The notes: generated from the sequence alone by a model not told the origin. A stretch of 64,000 nucleotides of DNA from Brevundimonas sp. SH203 (GCF_002157625.1 NZ_BDMM01000001.1:62001-126000); one strand, 5' to 3'. Positions 46,904 through 55,392 are shown, counted from the stretch's first letter. A program made the numbers and translations.

Positions 46904-47533
46904 ATGAGAGGAACGGCGAGCGCGGCGGCCGTATTGCTGGCGTTGACAGGATGCGCGACCTTGCCCGCAGACCCGCATCGTCCACGGGTCGCTCTGGACA
47001 CCTCAGCGGGCCGTATCGTCTTGGCGGTCGATGCAAAGGCTGCGCCCGTCACCAGTTGCAACTTCATCGGTTACGTCGTGTCCGGCGACTATGACGGGGG
47101 CAGCTTCTTTCGGACGGTCGTGCGTGCGATCAATGTGGCCAACCCCAATCCCATCGACGTGATCCAAGCCGCCACGCCCCGAGGCAGCGACGATGCTTCG
47201 CGCCCGCCTATCGCTCTGGAGCGGACGCGCGATACAGGCCTGCGCCATCACGCCGGAACGGTTTCGATGGCGCGCGACGGGCCGGATACGGCGACCTCCA
47301 GCTTCTTCATCGTCACTGAGGATACGCCCAGTCTGGACTTCGGCGGCGGGCGTAATCCCGATGGTCAGGGGTTCGCCGCCTTCGGCGCCGTGATTCAGGG
47401 ACTGGACGTGACGCGGCGCATTCAGCACATGCGCGCCGGCTCCGACGAACAGCTGATCGCGCCGGTCGCCATCCGTTCGGCGCGATTGCTTGATCCGATA
47501 CCCGGCGCGTGCGCCAAGGCGCGTCAGCCTTGA
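46904..47533 (+). CDS. Cyclophilin-type peptidyl-prolyl isomerase, lipoprotein
   Basis: 209 residues. Signal with lipobox ALTGC-AT; the ATG giving MRGTASAAAV follows GAGGGAAGGCC. The cyclophilin fold starts VALDTSAGRIVLAVDAKAAPV, with NFIGYVVSGDYDGGSFFRTV and later GTVSMARDGPDTATSSFFI and NPDGQGFAAFGAVIQGLDV. The catalytic-arginine region (FFR in place of FHR) and the usual GGDP segment are altered, so activity is uncertain. TTGA overlap with the next gene. Confidence 0.85.
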   Translation: MRGTASAAAVLLALTGCATLPADPHRPRVALDTSAGRIVLAVDAKAAPVTSCNFIGYVVSGDYDGGSFFRTVVRAINVANPNPIDVIQAATPRGSDDASRPPIALERTRDTGLRHHAGTVSMARDGPDTATSSFFIVTEDTPSLDFGGGRNPDGQGFAAFGAVIQGLDVTRRIQHMRAGSDEQLIAPVAIRSARLLDPIPGACAKARQP

Positions 47534-47889
47534 GCGTCGGCTGGATCGGGACCGGCAAGGTCCGGGCGCGCGAGGATGGCGACGCGGTTGAGATTGTCAT
47601 CGACGGCCTGACGACCCAGGCGAAATATTACAAGCCGCTGGTCTATGAGTTCATGCGCAAGGAGTGGCGCGGCGCCCGGCCGTCATGGGGCGACCATGTC
47701 GTGGAAATCCGCATGGAGCATGTCGGCGAGCCGCCGTGGATGGACCTGGACAATCTGGCCAAGGCCCTGCTGGATTCGATCAAGGGCTATCTGTTCCACG
47801 ACGACGCCCAGGTCGCGCGGCTGCTGGTCGAGCGGCACGAGGGCGAAAGAGAGCGGATCGTGATCCGCTCCTATCCCCGTCGTCTCTGA
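47530..47889 (+). CDS. RusA-like Holliday junction resolvase family protein
   Basis: 119 residues. The core motif WMDLDNLAKALLDSIKGYLFHDD matches the RusA pattern DxDNxxKxxxD, with acidic residues that bind magnesium and the lysine in between. RusA enzymes cleave Holliday junctions and are mostly phage-derived, yet here the gene is coupled by TTGA to a cellular cyclophilin gene and no phage genes surround it. Start at TTG 47530 is preferred; GTG at 47509 is in frame. Activity has not been inferred beyond family. Confidence 0.8.
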   Translation: MSVGWIGTGKVRAREDGDAVEIVIDGLTTQAKYYKPLVYEFMRKEWRGARPSWGDHVVEIRMEHVGEPPWMDLDNLAKALLDSIKGYLFHDDAQVARLLVERHEGERERIVIRSYPRRL

Positions 47890-47895
47890 CGCCGC

Positions 47896-48369
47896 CTATT
47901 TCTTGCGGAACTGGTCCAGCGAGACGACCTTGGGGCCGTCCGACACAGGGGACGGGTCGTGGGAGGGGGCGGGCGTTTCCTCGACCGCCTCGACGATCTC
48001 CGGCTCCTCGAACTGCAGCAGGAACTGTACGCTGGGATCATAGAAGCGCGTGACAGCCGAATAGGGGATGACCAGGCTCTTGGGCATGCCGCCGAAGCGC
48101 AGCTTGACCGAGAACCGATCCGCTTCGACGCGCAGGTCTTCATACTGATGCTGCAGCACGACGGTCATCTCGTCGGGGTATTTCGCCAGGATGTCGGGCG
48201 CGACGCTGACGCCCGCGGCGCGGGTCTTGAAGGTGATGTAGAAATGGTGCGCGCCGGGCAGGCCTTCGGCCAGCACCCGTTCCAGCGCCGCGCGCATGAC
48301 CCCGCGAAGGGCCTCGTGCGCCAGCCGCTCGTACTGCATCTCATCGACCGGAGGGGTCTGGTCGCTCAT
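47896..48369 (-). CDS. sspB: ClpXP adaptor SspB (alpha type)
   Basis: 157 residues. It tethers ssrA-tagged proteins to ClpXP. The substrate-binding domain includes HHFYITFKTRAAGVSV and PDEMTVVLQHQYEDL followed by FSVKLRFGGMPKSLVIPYSAV; a flexible acidic/proline linker ends in PKVVSLDQFRKK, the ClpX-binding tail. GAGGTGAC before the ATG fixes the start. It is directly downstream of, and on the same strand as, the tmRNA gene whose tag it should read. Confidence 0.94.
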   Translation of the reverse strand: MSDQTPPVDEMQYERLAHEALRGVMRAALERVLAEGLPGAHHFYITFKTRAAGVSVAPDILAKYPDEMTVVLQHQYEDLRVEADRFSVKLRFGGMPKSLVIPYSAVTRFYDPSVQFLLQFEEPEIVEAVEETPAPSHDPSPVSDGPKVVSLDQFRKK

Positions 48370-48434
48370 CGTCACCTCGCAACAGAGCGCGACTGATAGC
48401 GGCGCCAGGGCGCGGACGATAGATGTCATTACGG

Positions 48435-48766
48435 TAAAGCGCCGGGATTCTGTTGCCAGGCTCCCGACAGGCCCCGCCCAAGGATCTGAACCCCTAGGAC
48501 TTAAGGTTCGAAATCACCCGAACCGCATTACGCGGCGAGAGCGACTTCTCCAGCGAAGTTATCGTTCGCAGTTAGAAAATGGCCCGATACGGTGGGCCAG
48601 GACGAGCGAAAGCAATCCTCTTTACACGTCCGTCGATGCTAGTCGGCCCCATGATGCCTCCGCCGATAACGCGGGGAGAAGATTGGTGGAGCCGCCGGGA
48701 ATCGCACCCGGGTCCGGTCCGCTTATTACAAGCGCGTTTATCGCCATAGTCCGGCCGAAACCGGAC
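48435..48766 (-). ncRNA. ssrA: tmRNA, circularly permuted two-piece form
   Basis: Read on the minus strand. The acceptor piece comes first and ends CGGCTCC-ACCA at 48684; after an intervening segment (48683-48651) the coding piece begins GGGGCCG at 48650. These two ends pair in seven positions, including the G3-U alanine-identity wobble. The T-arm is CGGGTGCGATTCCCG. The tag frame, GCG to TAA at 48571-48530, encodes ANDNFAGEVALAA; with the alanine carried by tmRNA the tag is AANDNFAGEVALAA. The outer 5' end is set by the promoter; the 3' end near 48435 is approximate. Confidence 0.92.
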
Positions 48767-48772
48767 GGTTCG

Positions 48773-48801
48773 AATATAGGGCGGCGGGCGGCGCTTTCCA
48801 A
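48773..48801 (-). promoter_or_regulatory. Promoter of ssrA
   Basis: On the minus strand TTGGAA, a 17-base spacer and TATATT form a sigma-70-type promoter, placing transcription start near 48766, just before the acceptor piece. Confidence 0.65.
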
Positions 48802-48820
48802 GCGCGTTGTCGAAAACGCC

Positions 48821-49693
48821 TCAGACGCGGGACCAGTCGGCGGTCTGGTTTCTGAACCAGGTCAGCTGGCGCTTGGCGTAGTTGCGGGTCGCCTGCTTCA
48901 GGGCCGCGACGGCGGTCGGGCGGTCCGTTTCCCCCGCCAGATGCGCGGCGAGTTCCCGCAGGCCCACGGCCTTCAGGGCGGGAAGCGCGGGGTCGAGGTT
49001 TCGCTGCACCAAGGCCCGAACCTCGGCCAGCACGCCCTGATCCATCATCTGGTCCACGCGCTGGTCGCAGTTGTCATAGAGCCGGGCGCGCTCCGGTTCG
49101 ATCACTAGGCCGGTCCAGTCGCCCGGCGGCAGCAGCGGTCGGGTTTCGGCCTTCCAGGCGCTGAGCGTGCGGCCGGTGGCGGCATGGACGCTCATGGCGC
49201 GCACCAGCCGCTGGCGGTCGCCCTGTTCGATGGCGTGTGATGAGGCCGGGTCGATCTCGGCCAGATGTCGGCGGAAGGCGGCCTCGCCCTCCTGCAGATA
49301 CTCCGCCTCGACAGTATCGCGCACCGACGGCGGCACGGGCGGGATGTCGGCCAGACCCCGTGTCAGAGCCATGAAATAAAGGCCGGTGCCGCCGACCAGG
49401 ATGGCCGGGCGCCCTTCCGTGCGCAGTTCGGACAGCAGGTCGAGGACTGCGCGGCTCCATTTGCCGACGGACCAGGCTTCGGCCGCATCGACCACGCCGT
49501 ACAGCCGATGGTCGGCCATCGCCTCGTCTTCAGGCGACGGCCGGGCGGTCAGGATGCGTAGGTCGGCGTACAGTTGCTGACTGTCGGCGTTGATGATCAC
49601 GGCGCCGGTTTCGTGCGCCATCTTCAAGGCCAGCGCGGACTTGCCGGAGGCGGTGGGACCGGCGAGCAGGGTAACTGGTGGCGGTTTGGACAA
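48821..49693 (-). CDS. miaA: tRNA dimethylallyltransferase
   Basis: 290 residues; prenylates A37 of tRNAs reading UNN codons. P-loop GPTASGKSALAL, then DSQQLYADLRILTA, VGGTGLYFMALTRG, and the C-terminal ATRNYAKRQLTWFR. TTG start at 49693 gives about seven residues before the beta-strand entering the P-loop; ribosome-binding signal is weak, so a nearby start is possible. Divergent from the Mrp gene, 75 bases apart. Confidence 0.94.
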   Translation of the reverse strand: MSKPPPVTLLAGPTASGKSALALKMAHETGAVIINADSQQLYADLRILTARPSPEDEAMADHRLYGVVDAAEAWSVGKWSRAVLDLLSELRTEGRPAILVGGTGLYFMALTRGLADIPPVPPSVRDTVEAEYLQEGEAAFRRHLAEIDPASSHAIEQGDRQRLVRAMSVHAATGRTLSAWKAETRPLLPPGDWTGLVIEPERARLYDNCDQRVDQMMDQGVLAEVRALVQRNLDPALPALKAVGLRELAAHLAGETDRPTAVAALKQATRNYAKRQLTWFRNQTADWSRV

Positions 49694-49768
49694 ATCGAAG
49701 CTCGCGGCAGGGCTGGGACGGCGATAGAACGCGCGCCTTATCGCCTGCAAGTCTTCCGGGAGGCCGCC

Positions 49769-50836
49769 TTGGTCGAACGCACCGCCGTCATCGCCGCGCT
49801 GGACGCCGTCATCGACCCTGTGTCTGGCCAGGGGCTGGTCGCCGCCGGCCTGGTCCAGGGTCTGGTCGTGGCCGAGGACCGCGCGGGGTTCGCGCTGGAA
49901 GTCGACCGTCGCCAGGTCGCCGCCTACGCCCCCGTTCGCGATGCGGCGGAGGCCGCGTTGAAGGCCATTCCCGGCATGGCGCGGGTCTCGGTCATCCTGA
50001 CCGCAGAGGCGGCGTCGGCGCCGGCGCCGCGCACGGCGGGGCTGTCGAAGGCGGCCGTGGATCAGGGACGGCCCAAGGCGCCGGTTCCGACCGACCGCCC
50101 GGCCCATGTGCGCCGGGTGCTGGCGGTCGCCAGCGGCAAGGGCGGGGTCGGAAAGTCGACCGTCGCGGTCAATCTGGCCGTCGCCCTGGCCCGTCGCGGC
50201 CTCTCGGTCGGCGTTCTGGACGCCGATGTCTATGGGCCGTCGCTGCCGACCATGTTGGGCGTCAGCGGCCAGCCGGCCTATGAGGACGGGGCCATCGTCC
50301 CGCATATCGCTCATGGCCTGAAAGCCATGTCTGTCGGGCTGCTGACCCGAATGGACGACGCCATGATCTGGCGCGGGCCGATGGCGTCGCAGGCCATCAC
50401 CCAGATGTTGAGCCAGACGCGCTGGGGGACGGCCGAGGCCCCGCTGGACGTGCTGGTCGTCGATCTGCCTCCCGGCACCGGCGACGTGCAACTGACCCTG
50501 ATCCAGAAGACGCCGCTGGACGGGGCGGTGATCGTCTCCACCCCGCAGGAGGTCGCCCTGGCCGATGCGCGGCGGGCGCATACCCTGTTCCAGAAGGTCG
50601 GCGTGCCGACCCTGGGCCTGATCGAGAATATGAGCGGCGACGTCTTCGGGCGCGGCGGCGGCAAGGCCGAGGCCGAACGACTGTCCGTCGCCTTCCTTGG
50701 CGAGCTGCCGCTGGACCCCGCCTTGCGCGAGGCGGGCGACGCCGGGCGGCCGTTGGCGGCAGCCGATCCGTCGGGCGAGATGGCTAGGCGTTTCGACGCC
50801 ATCGCTGCCGCGACGGCCTCGGCGCTCGGCCTTTAG
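49769..50836 (+). CDS. Mrp/NBP35-family iron-sulfur cluster carrier ATPase
   Basis: 355 residues. Residues 1-75 form a MIP18/DUF59-like domain (ALDAVIDPVSGQGLVAAG), followed by a linker and a P-loop ATPase with the deviant Walker A SGKGGVGKSTVAV, LDADVYGPSLP, and VDLPPGTGDVQLT. Such ApbC/Mrp proteins deliver iron-sulfur clusters. The CxxC found near the C-terminus of many members is not visible here. TTG start with GGGAGG five bases upstream is clearly better than longer upstream frames. Confidence 0.92.
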   Translation: MVERTAVIAALDAVIDPVSGQGLVAAGLVQGLVVAEDRAGFALEVDRRQVAAYAPVRDAAEAALKAIPGMARVSVILTAEAASAPAPRTAGLSKAAVDQGRPKAPVPTDRPAHVRRVLAVASGKGGVGKSTVAVNLAVALARRGLSVGVLDADVYGPSLPTMLGVSGQPAYEDGAIVPHIAHGLKAMSVGLLTRMDDAMIWRGPMASQAITQMLSQTRWGTAEAPLDVLVVDLPPGTGDVQLTLIQKTPLDGAVIVSTPQEVALADARRAHTLFQKVGVPTLGLIENMSGDVFGRGGGKAEAERLSVAFLGELPLDPALREAGDAGRPLAAADPSGEMARRFDAIAAATASALGL

Positions 50837-50914
50837 AAAAATCCGCAACGATGGGGGTTTCAAAAGGCGACCCTGCTGACCACCTTGGGGATCGCCCATC
50901 TCCAAGGATTTCCA

Positions 50915-52012
50915 ATGAGCGTCGACGCCCTGTTCCGTCCCTTCACCGTCAAGGGGCTGACCCTGCCCAACCGCATCGTCATGGCCCCCATGACGCGGTC
51001 CTTCTCGCCGAACGGCGTGCCGACCTCGGATGTCGCCGGCTATTATCGCCGGCGGGCCGAAGGGGGCGTCGGTCTGATCGTGACCGAGGGCACGGTGATC
51101 GAGCGGCCGGCGGCGCGCAACGACGTCAATGTGCCGGTCTTTCACGGCGAGGCCCTGCCGCAATGGAAGACGGTGGTGGACGAGGTCCACGCCGCGGGCG
51201 GCCTGATCGCACCGCAGATCTGGCACGTCGGCTCGGCGCGGGGCCAGGGCGCGGAGTGGGAGCCGCTGGGCAAGGTCGACAGCCCGTCGGGCATGACCGC
51301 GCCGGGCAAGGCCAAATTCGAGCCGATGACCGAAGAGGACGTCGCCGACGTGATCGACGCCTTCGGTCGCTCGGCCCGGGCTGCGCGTGACCTGGGCTTC
51401 GACGCCGTCGAGATCCACGGCGCCCACGGCTATCTGATCGACCAGTTCTTCTGGGGCGGGCTGAATGCGCGCGAAGATCGCTGGGGCGGGGCGACCATCG
51501 CCGACCGCGCCCGGTTCGGCGTCGAGGTCGTCAAGGCCGTGCGCGACGGCGTGGGCGAGGACATTCCCGTCATCCTGCGCCTGTCGCAATGGAAGCAGCA
51601 GGATTACGCCGCCCGCATCGCCGAAACGCCGGACCAGATGTCCGAATGGCTGTCCCCGCTGTCCGAGGCCGGGGTCGATGTCTTCCACTGTTCGCAACGC
51701 CGGTTCTGGGAGCCGGAGTTCGAGGGTTCCGATCTGAACTTCGCCGGCTGGGCCAAGAAACTGACCGGTAAGCCGACCATCACCGTGGGCTCGGTCGGTC
51801 TGGACGGCGAGTTCATCGCGGCCTTCGGCGGCGAGGCGTCCCGGCCCGCATCGCTGGACGGTCTGGTGCGCCGGCTGGAGGCGGAAGAGTTCGATCTGGT
51901 CGCCGTGGGCCGCGCCCTGCTGGCCGATCCGCAATGGGCGGCCAAGGTGCGCGACGGCCGCACCGACGCGCTTCAGAACTTCGAGCGTTCGGCCCTGATG
52001 AGCCTGTCCTGA
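50915..52012 (+). CDS. Old Yellow Enzyme-type NADH:flavin oxidoreductase / alkene reductase
   Basis: 365-residue TIM-barrel FMN enzyme. Motifs: LPNRIVMAPMTRSFSPNGVP at the start, QIWHVGSA, the catalytic HGAHGYLIDQFFWG, NAREDRWGG, and the phosphate-binding VGRALLADPQW. It reduces activated C=C bonds; the physiological substrate is unknown. AAGGA lies seven bases before the ATG. Single gene between mrp and the convergent YbjQ gene. Confidence 0.93.
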   Translation: MSVDALFRPFTVKGLTLPNRIVMAPMTRSFSPNGVPTSDVAGYYRRRAEGGVGLIVTEGTVIERPAARNDVNVPVFHGEALPQWKTVVDEVHAAGGLIAPQIWHVGSARGQGAEWEPLGKVDSPSGMTAPGKAKFEPMTEEDVADVIDAFGRSARAARDLGFDAVEIHGAHGYLIDQFFWGGLNAREDRWGGATIADRARFGVEVVKAVRDGVGEDIPVILRLSQWKQQDYAARIAETPDQMSEWLSPLSEAGVDVFHCSQRRFWEPEFEGSDLNFAGWAKKLTGKPTITVGSVGLDGEFIAAFGGEASRPASLDGLVRRLEAEEFDLVAVGRALLADPQWAAKVRDGRTDALQNFERSALMSLS

Positions 52013-52034
52013 GCCGTCGGCGTCGTCGGGCCGG

Positions 52035-52355
52035 TCAGGCCGGCTCGACGATGACGCCCGTGCCGTAGGCCAGCACCTCGGTCACGCCCGGCATGATCTC
52101 GGTGGCGTCGTAGCGCATGGCCAGGATGGCGTTGGCGCCGTGCGCCTCGGCGTGTTTGACCAGCTCGTCATAGGCTTCCTGCCGACCGGCCTCGGCCAGT
52201 TTGACATAGGCGCCGACGCGGCCGCCCAGCATCGACTGCACCCCGCCGATGGCGTCCGAGATGGCGTTGCGAGAGCGCACCGTCACGCCGCGCACCAGGC
52301 CGATGTGGCGGGTCACGCGAAAGCCGGGCAGGTCGTTGGTCGTGGTCACGTACAT
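52035..52355 (-). CDS. YbjQ/UPF0145 family protein
   Basis: 106 residues. The conserved DUF74 pattern is present: RHIGLVRGVTVRSRNAISD, then HAEAHGANAILAMRYDA and LAYGTGVIVEP. It folds as a pentamer of unknown function in solved relatives. AGGAG precedes the ATG. It follows folA by nine bases on the same strand, so cotranscription is likely. Confidence 0.93.
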   Translation of the reverse strand: MYVTTTNDLPGFRVTRHIGLVRGVTVRSRNAISDAIGGVQSMLGGRVGAYVKLAEAGRQEAYDELVKHAEAHGANAILAMRYDATEIMPGVTEVLAYGTGVIVEPA

Positions 52356-52364
52356 GAGGGTCTC

Positions 52365-52892
52365 CTAGCGACGTTCGAGGACGCGGAAGGTGAAGGCGTG
52401 ATCGTCCTTCTCGCCTGCCGGATGCGATTCCGACGATACCTCGATCCAGGCCGTTTCGTCGAATGCAGGAAAGACGGCGTCGCCTTCGGGGGCGGCGTCG
52501 ACCTCGGTGATGTAGAGGCGTCTGGCGCGGGGCAGGGCGGCCTCGAACAGGGCCGTGCCGCCGATGACGCAGATTTCCTCCACCCCGTCCTCCTCGGCCG
52601 TTTCGCGCCCGATTTCGATGGCCTCGTCCAGGGCGCCGCAGACCAGGGCGCCCTTGGCCATGCCGTCGGCTTCGTAGGACTGGTCGCGGGTCATCACCAG
52701 ATTCAATCGGCCGGGCAGGGGTTTCAGCGGCAGGCTTTCCCAGGTCTTGCGCCCCATCAGACAGGGTTTGCCCACGGTGACGGCCTTGAAACGCTGCAGG
52801 TCGCTACGCAGTCGCCACGGCAGGTCGCCGTCTCGACCGATGACCCCGTTGCGGCCGCGGGCGACGACCAGGGAAATAATGGGCTGGGGCAA
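52365..52892 (-). CDS. folA: Dihydrofolate reductase
   Basis: About 175 residues. NADPH-dependent production of tetrahydrofolate. ISLVVARGRNGVIGRDGDLPWRL shows the substrate loop with the catalytic aspartate equivalent (DLPW followed by RSDLQRF), then MGRKTWESLP and ICVIGGTALFEAAL. Start uncertain: TTG at 52892 gives a conventional N-terminus; an ATG at 52934 would run into the divergent gene's leader. Partner enzyme thyA is 950 bases upstream on the same strand. Confidence 0.9.
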   Translation of the reverse strand: MPQPIISLVVARGRNGVIGRDGDLPWRLRSDLQRFKAVTVGKPCLMGRKTWESLPLKPLPGRLNLVMTRDQSYEADGMAKGALVCGALDEAIEIGRETAEEDGVEEICVIGGTALFEAALPRARRLYITEVDAAPEGDAVFPAFDETAWIEVSSESHPAGEKDDHAFTFRVLERR

Positions 52893-52950
52893 GAACCTTG
52901 ACCGTATTGCTGCGTTGAGGTGGTCTATCCCCATGAACGCGAGACCGAAC

Positions 52951-53538
52951 ATGAGCAAGTATATCCCCTCCATCGTCGTCGGTTTCGTGGTCGGCTTGGT
53001 CGTCAGCTTCGGCGTGGCGTTCCTGTTCTCCGCCCTCGGCGCGGACGTGGGCTATCTGCCGACGCTGGCGGGGGCCTTCTTCGGTCTGTTCACGGCCTAT
53101 ATCATGGCCAATCTGGTCGGGACGAAGCTGGGCAAGACGGCGACGCCGGAGCAGAAGCAGGCGGCGCTTGATTTTCGTCCGCCGTCCGATGATCAGGCCC
53201 TGTTGATCGTCTATCGCGAAGGTTTCGTGGGCAAGGCGGCCGGTCTGGACCTGTCGCTGGACGATCGTTACGTGGCCCAGCTGAAAAGCCCGCGTTTCAC
53301 CGCCCTGTCCATCGCACCCGGCGGCCATCAGCTGGCGATGGCGTTCGGCGGTCTGGCGGGCAAGCAGAACAAGCCGACGTTGGAGGGCTTCATCGCCGCG
53401 CCCGGCGAAACGATAGTCTTCCGGGCCACGATGCAGATGGGCATGACGCAGAACCGCATCGTCGTGGAGCGGATCGCCGCCGACCAGGATCTGGTGCAAC
53501 GGCTGAAGCCCATGATCATGATCGCGCCCGAGGTTTAG
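52951..53538 (+). CDS. Uncharacterised membrane protein
   Basis: 195 residues, no family recognised. Two N-terminal hydrophobic segments (about 5-28, IPSIVVGFVVGLVVSFGVAFLF broken into parts, and 35-58) followed by a soluble domain of about 130 residues (VYREGFVGKAAGLDLSLDDR, then APGGHQLAMAFGG). An ATG six codons earlier is an alternative start. It lies on the opposite strand between folA and the thyA group and overlaps the MazG-like gene end by four bases. Confidence 0.65.
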   Translation: MSKYIPSIVVGFVVGLVVSFGVAFLFSALGADVGYLPTLAGAFFGLFTAYIMANLVGTKLGKTATPEQKQAALDFRPPSDDQALLIVYREGFVGKAAGLDLSLDDRYVAQLKSPRFTALSIAPGGHQLAMAFGGLAGKQNKPTLEGFIAAPGETIVFRATMQMGMTQNRIVVERIAADQDLVQRLKPMIMIAPEV

Positions 53539-53840
53539 GGCGCAGGCCGAGGCTCCAGCCACTTCAGCCATTTGCGCTGCATCGCCCGTTCCAGATCGAC
53601 GCCGGAGCGGGCGCAGTAGATCAACAGCATGCCCAGGACGTCCGCCGCTTCGTCGCCCAAAGCTTGGGCGTCCGGCGTGCCGCGTGCGCGGCCGGTCAGA
53701 CGCAGATGCTCGGCCGTCAGCTCGCCCAGCTCCTCCTGCAGTTTCAGCAGCGCCCAGTCCCGATCCCGGTCGATGTCGTGTTCGGCGGCGTAGATGTCCG
53801 AGATTTTCAGGACATCGGCCTGCAGAGCGTTCAAATCCAT
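53535..53840 (-). CDS. MazG-like nucleotide pyrophosphohydrolase family protein
   Basis: 101 residues of the all-alpha NTP pyrophosphohydrolase fold. LLKLQEELGELTAEHLRLTG and GDEAADVLGMLLIYC give the ExxE...ExxD metal cluster (EELGE, DEAAD). It may sanitise a deoxynucleotide, which would suit its coupling to thyA (TGATG overlap); that role is inferred. Distinct from the two-repeat MazG at 17.9 kb. Confidence 0.85.
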   Translation of the reverse strand: MDLNALQADVLKISDIYAAEHDIDRDRDWALLKLQEELGELTAEHLRLTGRARGTPDAQALGDEAADVLGMLLIYCARSGVDLERAMQRKWLKWLEPRPAP

Positions 53841-54709
53841 CAGACGGCGACATCCGCCTTGATGTGCGGCCAGGCTTCGTAGCCTTCCAGCGTGAAGTCG
53901 CTCAGTTCGAAGGCGAACAGGTCGGTTTTGGGCGCGATCCGCATGGTCGGCAGGGGCAAGGGTTCGCGCGTCAGCTGAAGCTCGGCCTGGTCCAGATGGT
54001 TCAGATACAGATGGGCGTCGCCGAAGGTGTGGACGAAATCGCCCGGCTCCAGTCCCACGACCTGGGCCAGCATCATCGTCAGCAGGGCATAGGAGGCGAT
54101 GTTGAACGGCACGCCCAGGAAGACGTCGGCGCTGCGCTGGTACAGCTGGCAGCTCAGCTTTCCGTCGGCGACGAAGAACTGGAACAGGCAGTGGCAGGGC
54201 GGCAGGGCCATGTCGTCCACGTCGGCCGGGTTCCAGGCGGTGACGATGTGACGGCGGCTGTTGGGATTGGTCTTCAGCCCATGGACCAGTTTCTCGATCT
54301 GGTCGATGACGCGGCCGTCCGGCGCGGTCCACGACCGCCACTGTTTGCCATAGACCGGACCCAGCTCGCCCTCGGCGTCGGCCCATTCGTCCCAGATGCG
54401 GACGCCATTGTCCTTCAGATAGCGGATATTGGTCTCGCCGCGCAGGAACCACAGCAGTTCGACGATGATGGAGCGCAGATGCAGTTTCTTGGTCGTCAGG
54501 ACCGGAAAACCTCTGGACAGGTCGAACCGCATCTGACGCCCGAACACGCCCAGGGTGCCGGTGCCGGTGCGGTCGTCGCGTCGCACGCCGTTGTCCAGGA
54601 TGTCACGCAGCAGATGCAGATACTGGCGTTCGGGATGATCGGCCGGCGCGGCGGCGAGGCTGGCCTGAACGTCGGCCTGAAGCGTGGCAGGGATCATCTG
54701 GACGGTCAT
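53840..54709 (-). CDS. thyA: Thymidylate synthase
   Basis: 289 residues; methylates dUMP with methylenetetrahydrofolate, yielding dihydrofolate that FolA recycles. Signature around the nucleophile: [31 protein letters not shown] and [17 protein letters not shown] are also standard. [20 protein letters not shown] is the phosphate-binding arginine region. The start gives [11 protein letters not shown], longer than E. coli ThyA by about 20 residues. Confidence 0.97.
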   Translation of the reverse strand: MTVQMIPATLQADVQASLAAAPADHPERQYLHLLRDILDNGVRRDDRTGTGTLGVFGRQMRFDLSRGFPVLTTKKLHLRSIIVELLWFLRGETNIRYLKDNGVRIWDEWADAEGELGPVYGKQWRSWTAPDGRVIDQIEKLVHGLKTNPNSRRHIVTAWNPADVDDMALPPCHCLFQFFVADGKLSCQLYQRSADVFLGVPFNIASYALLTMMLAQVVGLEPGDFVHTFGDAHLYLNHLDQAELQLTREPLPLPTMRIAPKTDLFAFELSDFTLEGYEAWPHIKADVAV

Positions 54710-55286
54710 GGGTTCAAGGTGACTCAGAAACGCTGATTCGGAACCTGCAAACGGGCGGCGTTCGGCGGGCGTCCACAGGAATCGAATCGGTCGGACGTGC
54801 GTGATCGGCCTCGCGCTTTCGCAGCGAAGTTGGAGGGCTGGGCGGAGCGCCGGGCCTTCGCCCGGAGTTGATTTGTTGTATTACCGTTTCGACGAAGGTG
54901 TTGACGCTCCGCGCGGAAGGTTGGCCTGCAAGCTCGGGGCGTCGAGCGGTGGCGGTCTTATCGCCTAACCCCATAAGCCTGCGACGGGTCGGCAGGGTCT
55001 GCGAAACCCCGTCCCGAGTGCGATCGAGTATCCCCCTCGACCCTCCGACGGCGCACCGTGTGTCGCCGCCGGCGCGATGGAGTTTCACCACCGCTCCCGT
55101 TCCCTCCTCTCTCGCCGCCGCAAGGTCGCAGGCCAGGCGAGCCCTCCATGCGACGAGACGGGTTTAGAATACGCCCGTTTCGGAGGGGGGGATGGGAGAT
55201 GAGGGACATAATTCGGCAAGCGGTTGGATTCGCTGGGAATGAACCAGCCGCATTGCGATGGTTGGGGCCGACCGCCGCCCACGGTC
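54710..55286. other. Gene-poor stretch upstream of thyA
   Basis: No frame here looks like a known protein. The minus strand is open from 55091 to 54714, but the translation is Arg/Pro-rich and shows no domain. The part around 54890-54960 reads as a normal-looking peptide ([17 protein letters not shown]) and could be a gene remnant or small gene. No tRNA or recognised RNA motif was found. Confidence 0.5.
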
Positions 55287-55392
55287 GTCATCCTCGGCCT
55301 TGTGCCGAGGATCCATACGCTCGGTGTTTCCAGATCGGGGCGCGGCGGCGGCTGCCGGGATTATGGATCCTCGGCACAAGGCCGAGGATGAC
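55287..55392. repeat. Intergenic inverted repeat with 30-bp arms
   Basis: The left arm, 55287-55316, is repeated as an exact reverse complement at 55363-55392, with a 46-base spacer. Each arm begins or ends with GTCATCCTCGG and contains its own small hairpin (CCTCGGC...GCCGAGG). This is the form of a dispersed palindromic element; copies elsewhere in the genome cannot be seen here. Confidence 0.75.

Noticed and set aside
48435-48766. Long sspB N-terminal extension and small frames in the ssrA region
   Set aside because: The sequence is fully explained by the tmRNA, and sspB has a good ribosome-binding site at 48369.
54714-55091. 125-codon minus-strand frame upstream of thyA as a gene
   Set aside because: Arg/Pro-rich translation, no ribosome-binding site and no family; noted only as part of the unexplained stretch.
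55287-55392. CRISPR-like repeats
   Set aside because: Only two arms, in inverted rather than direct orientation, with one spacer.
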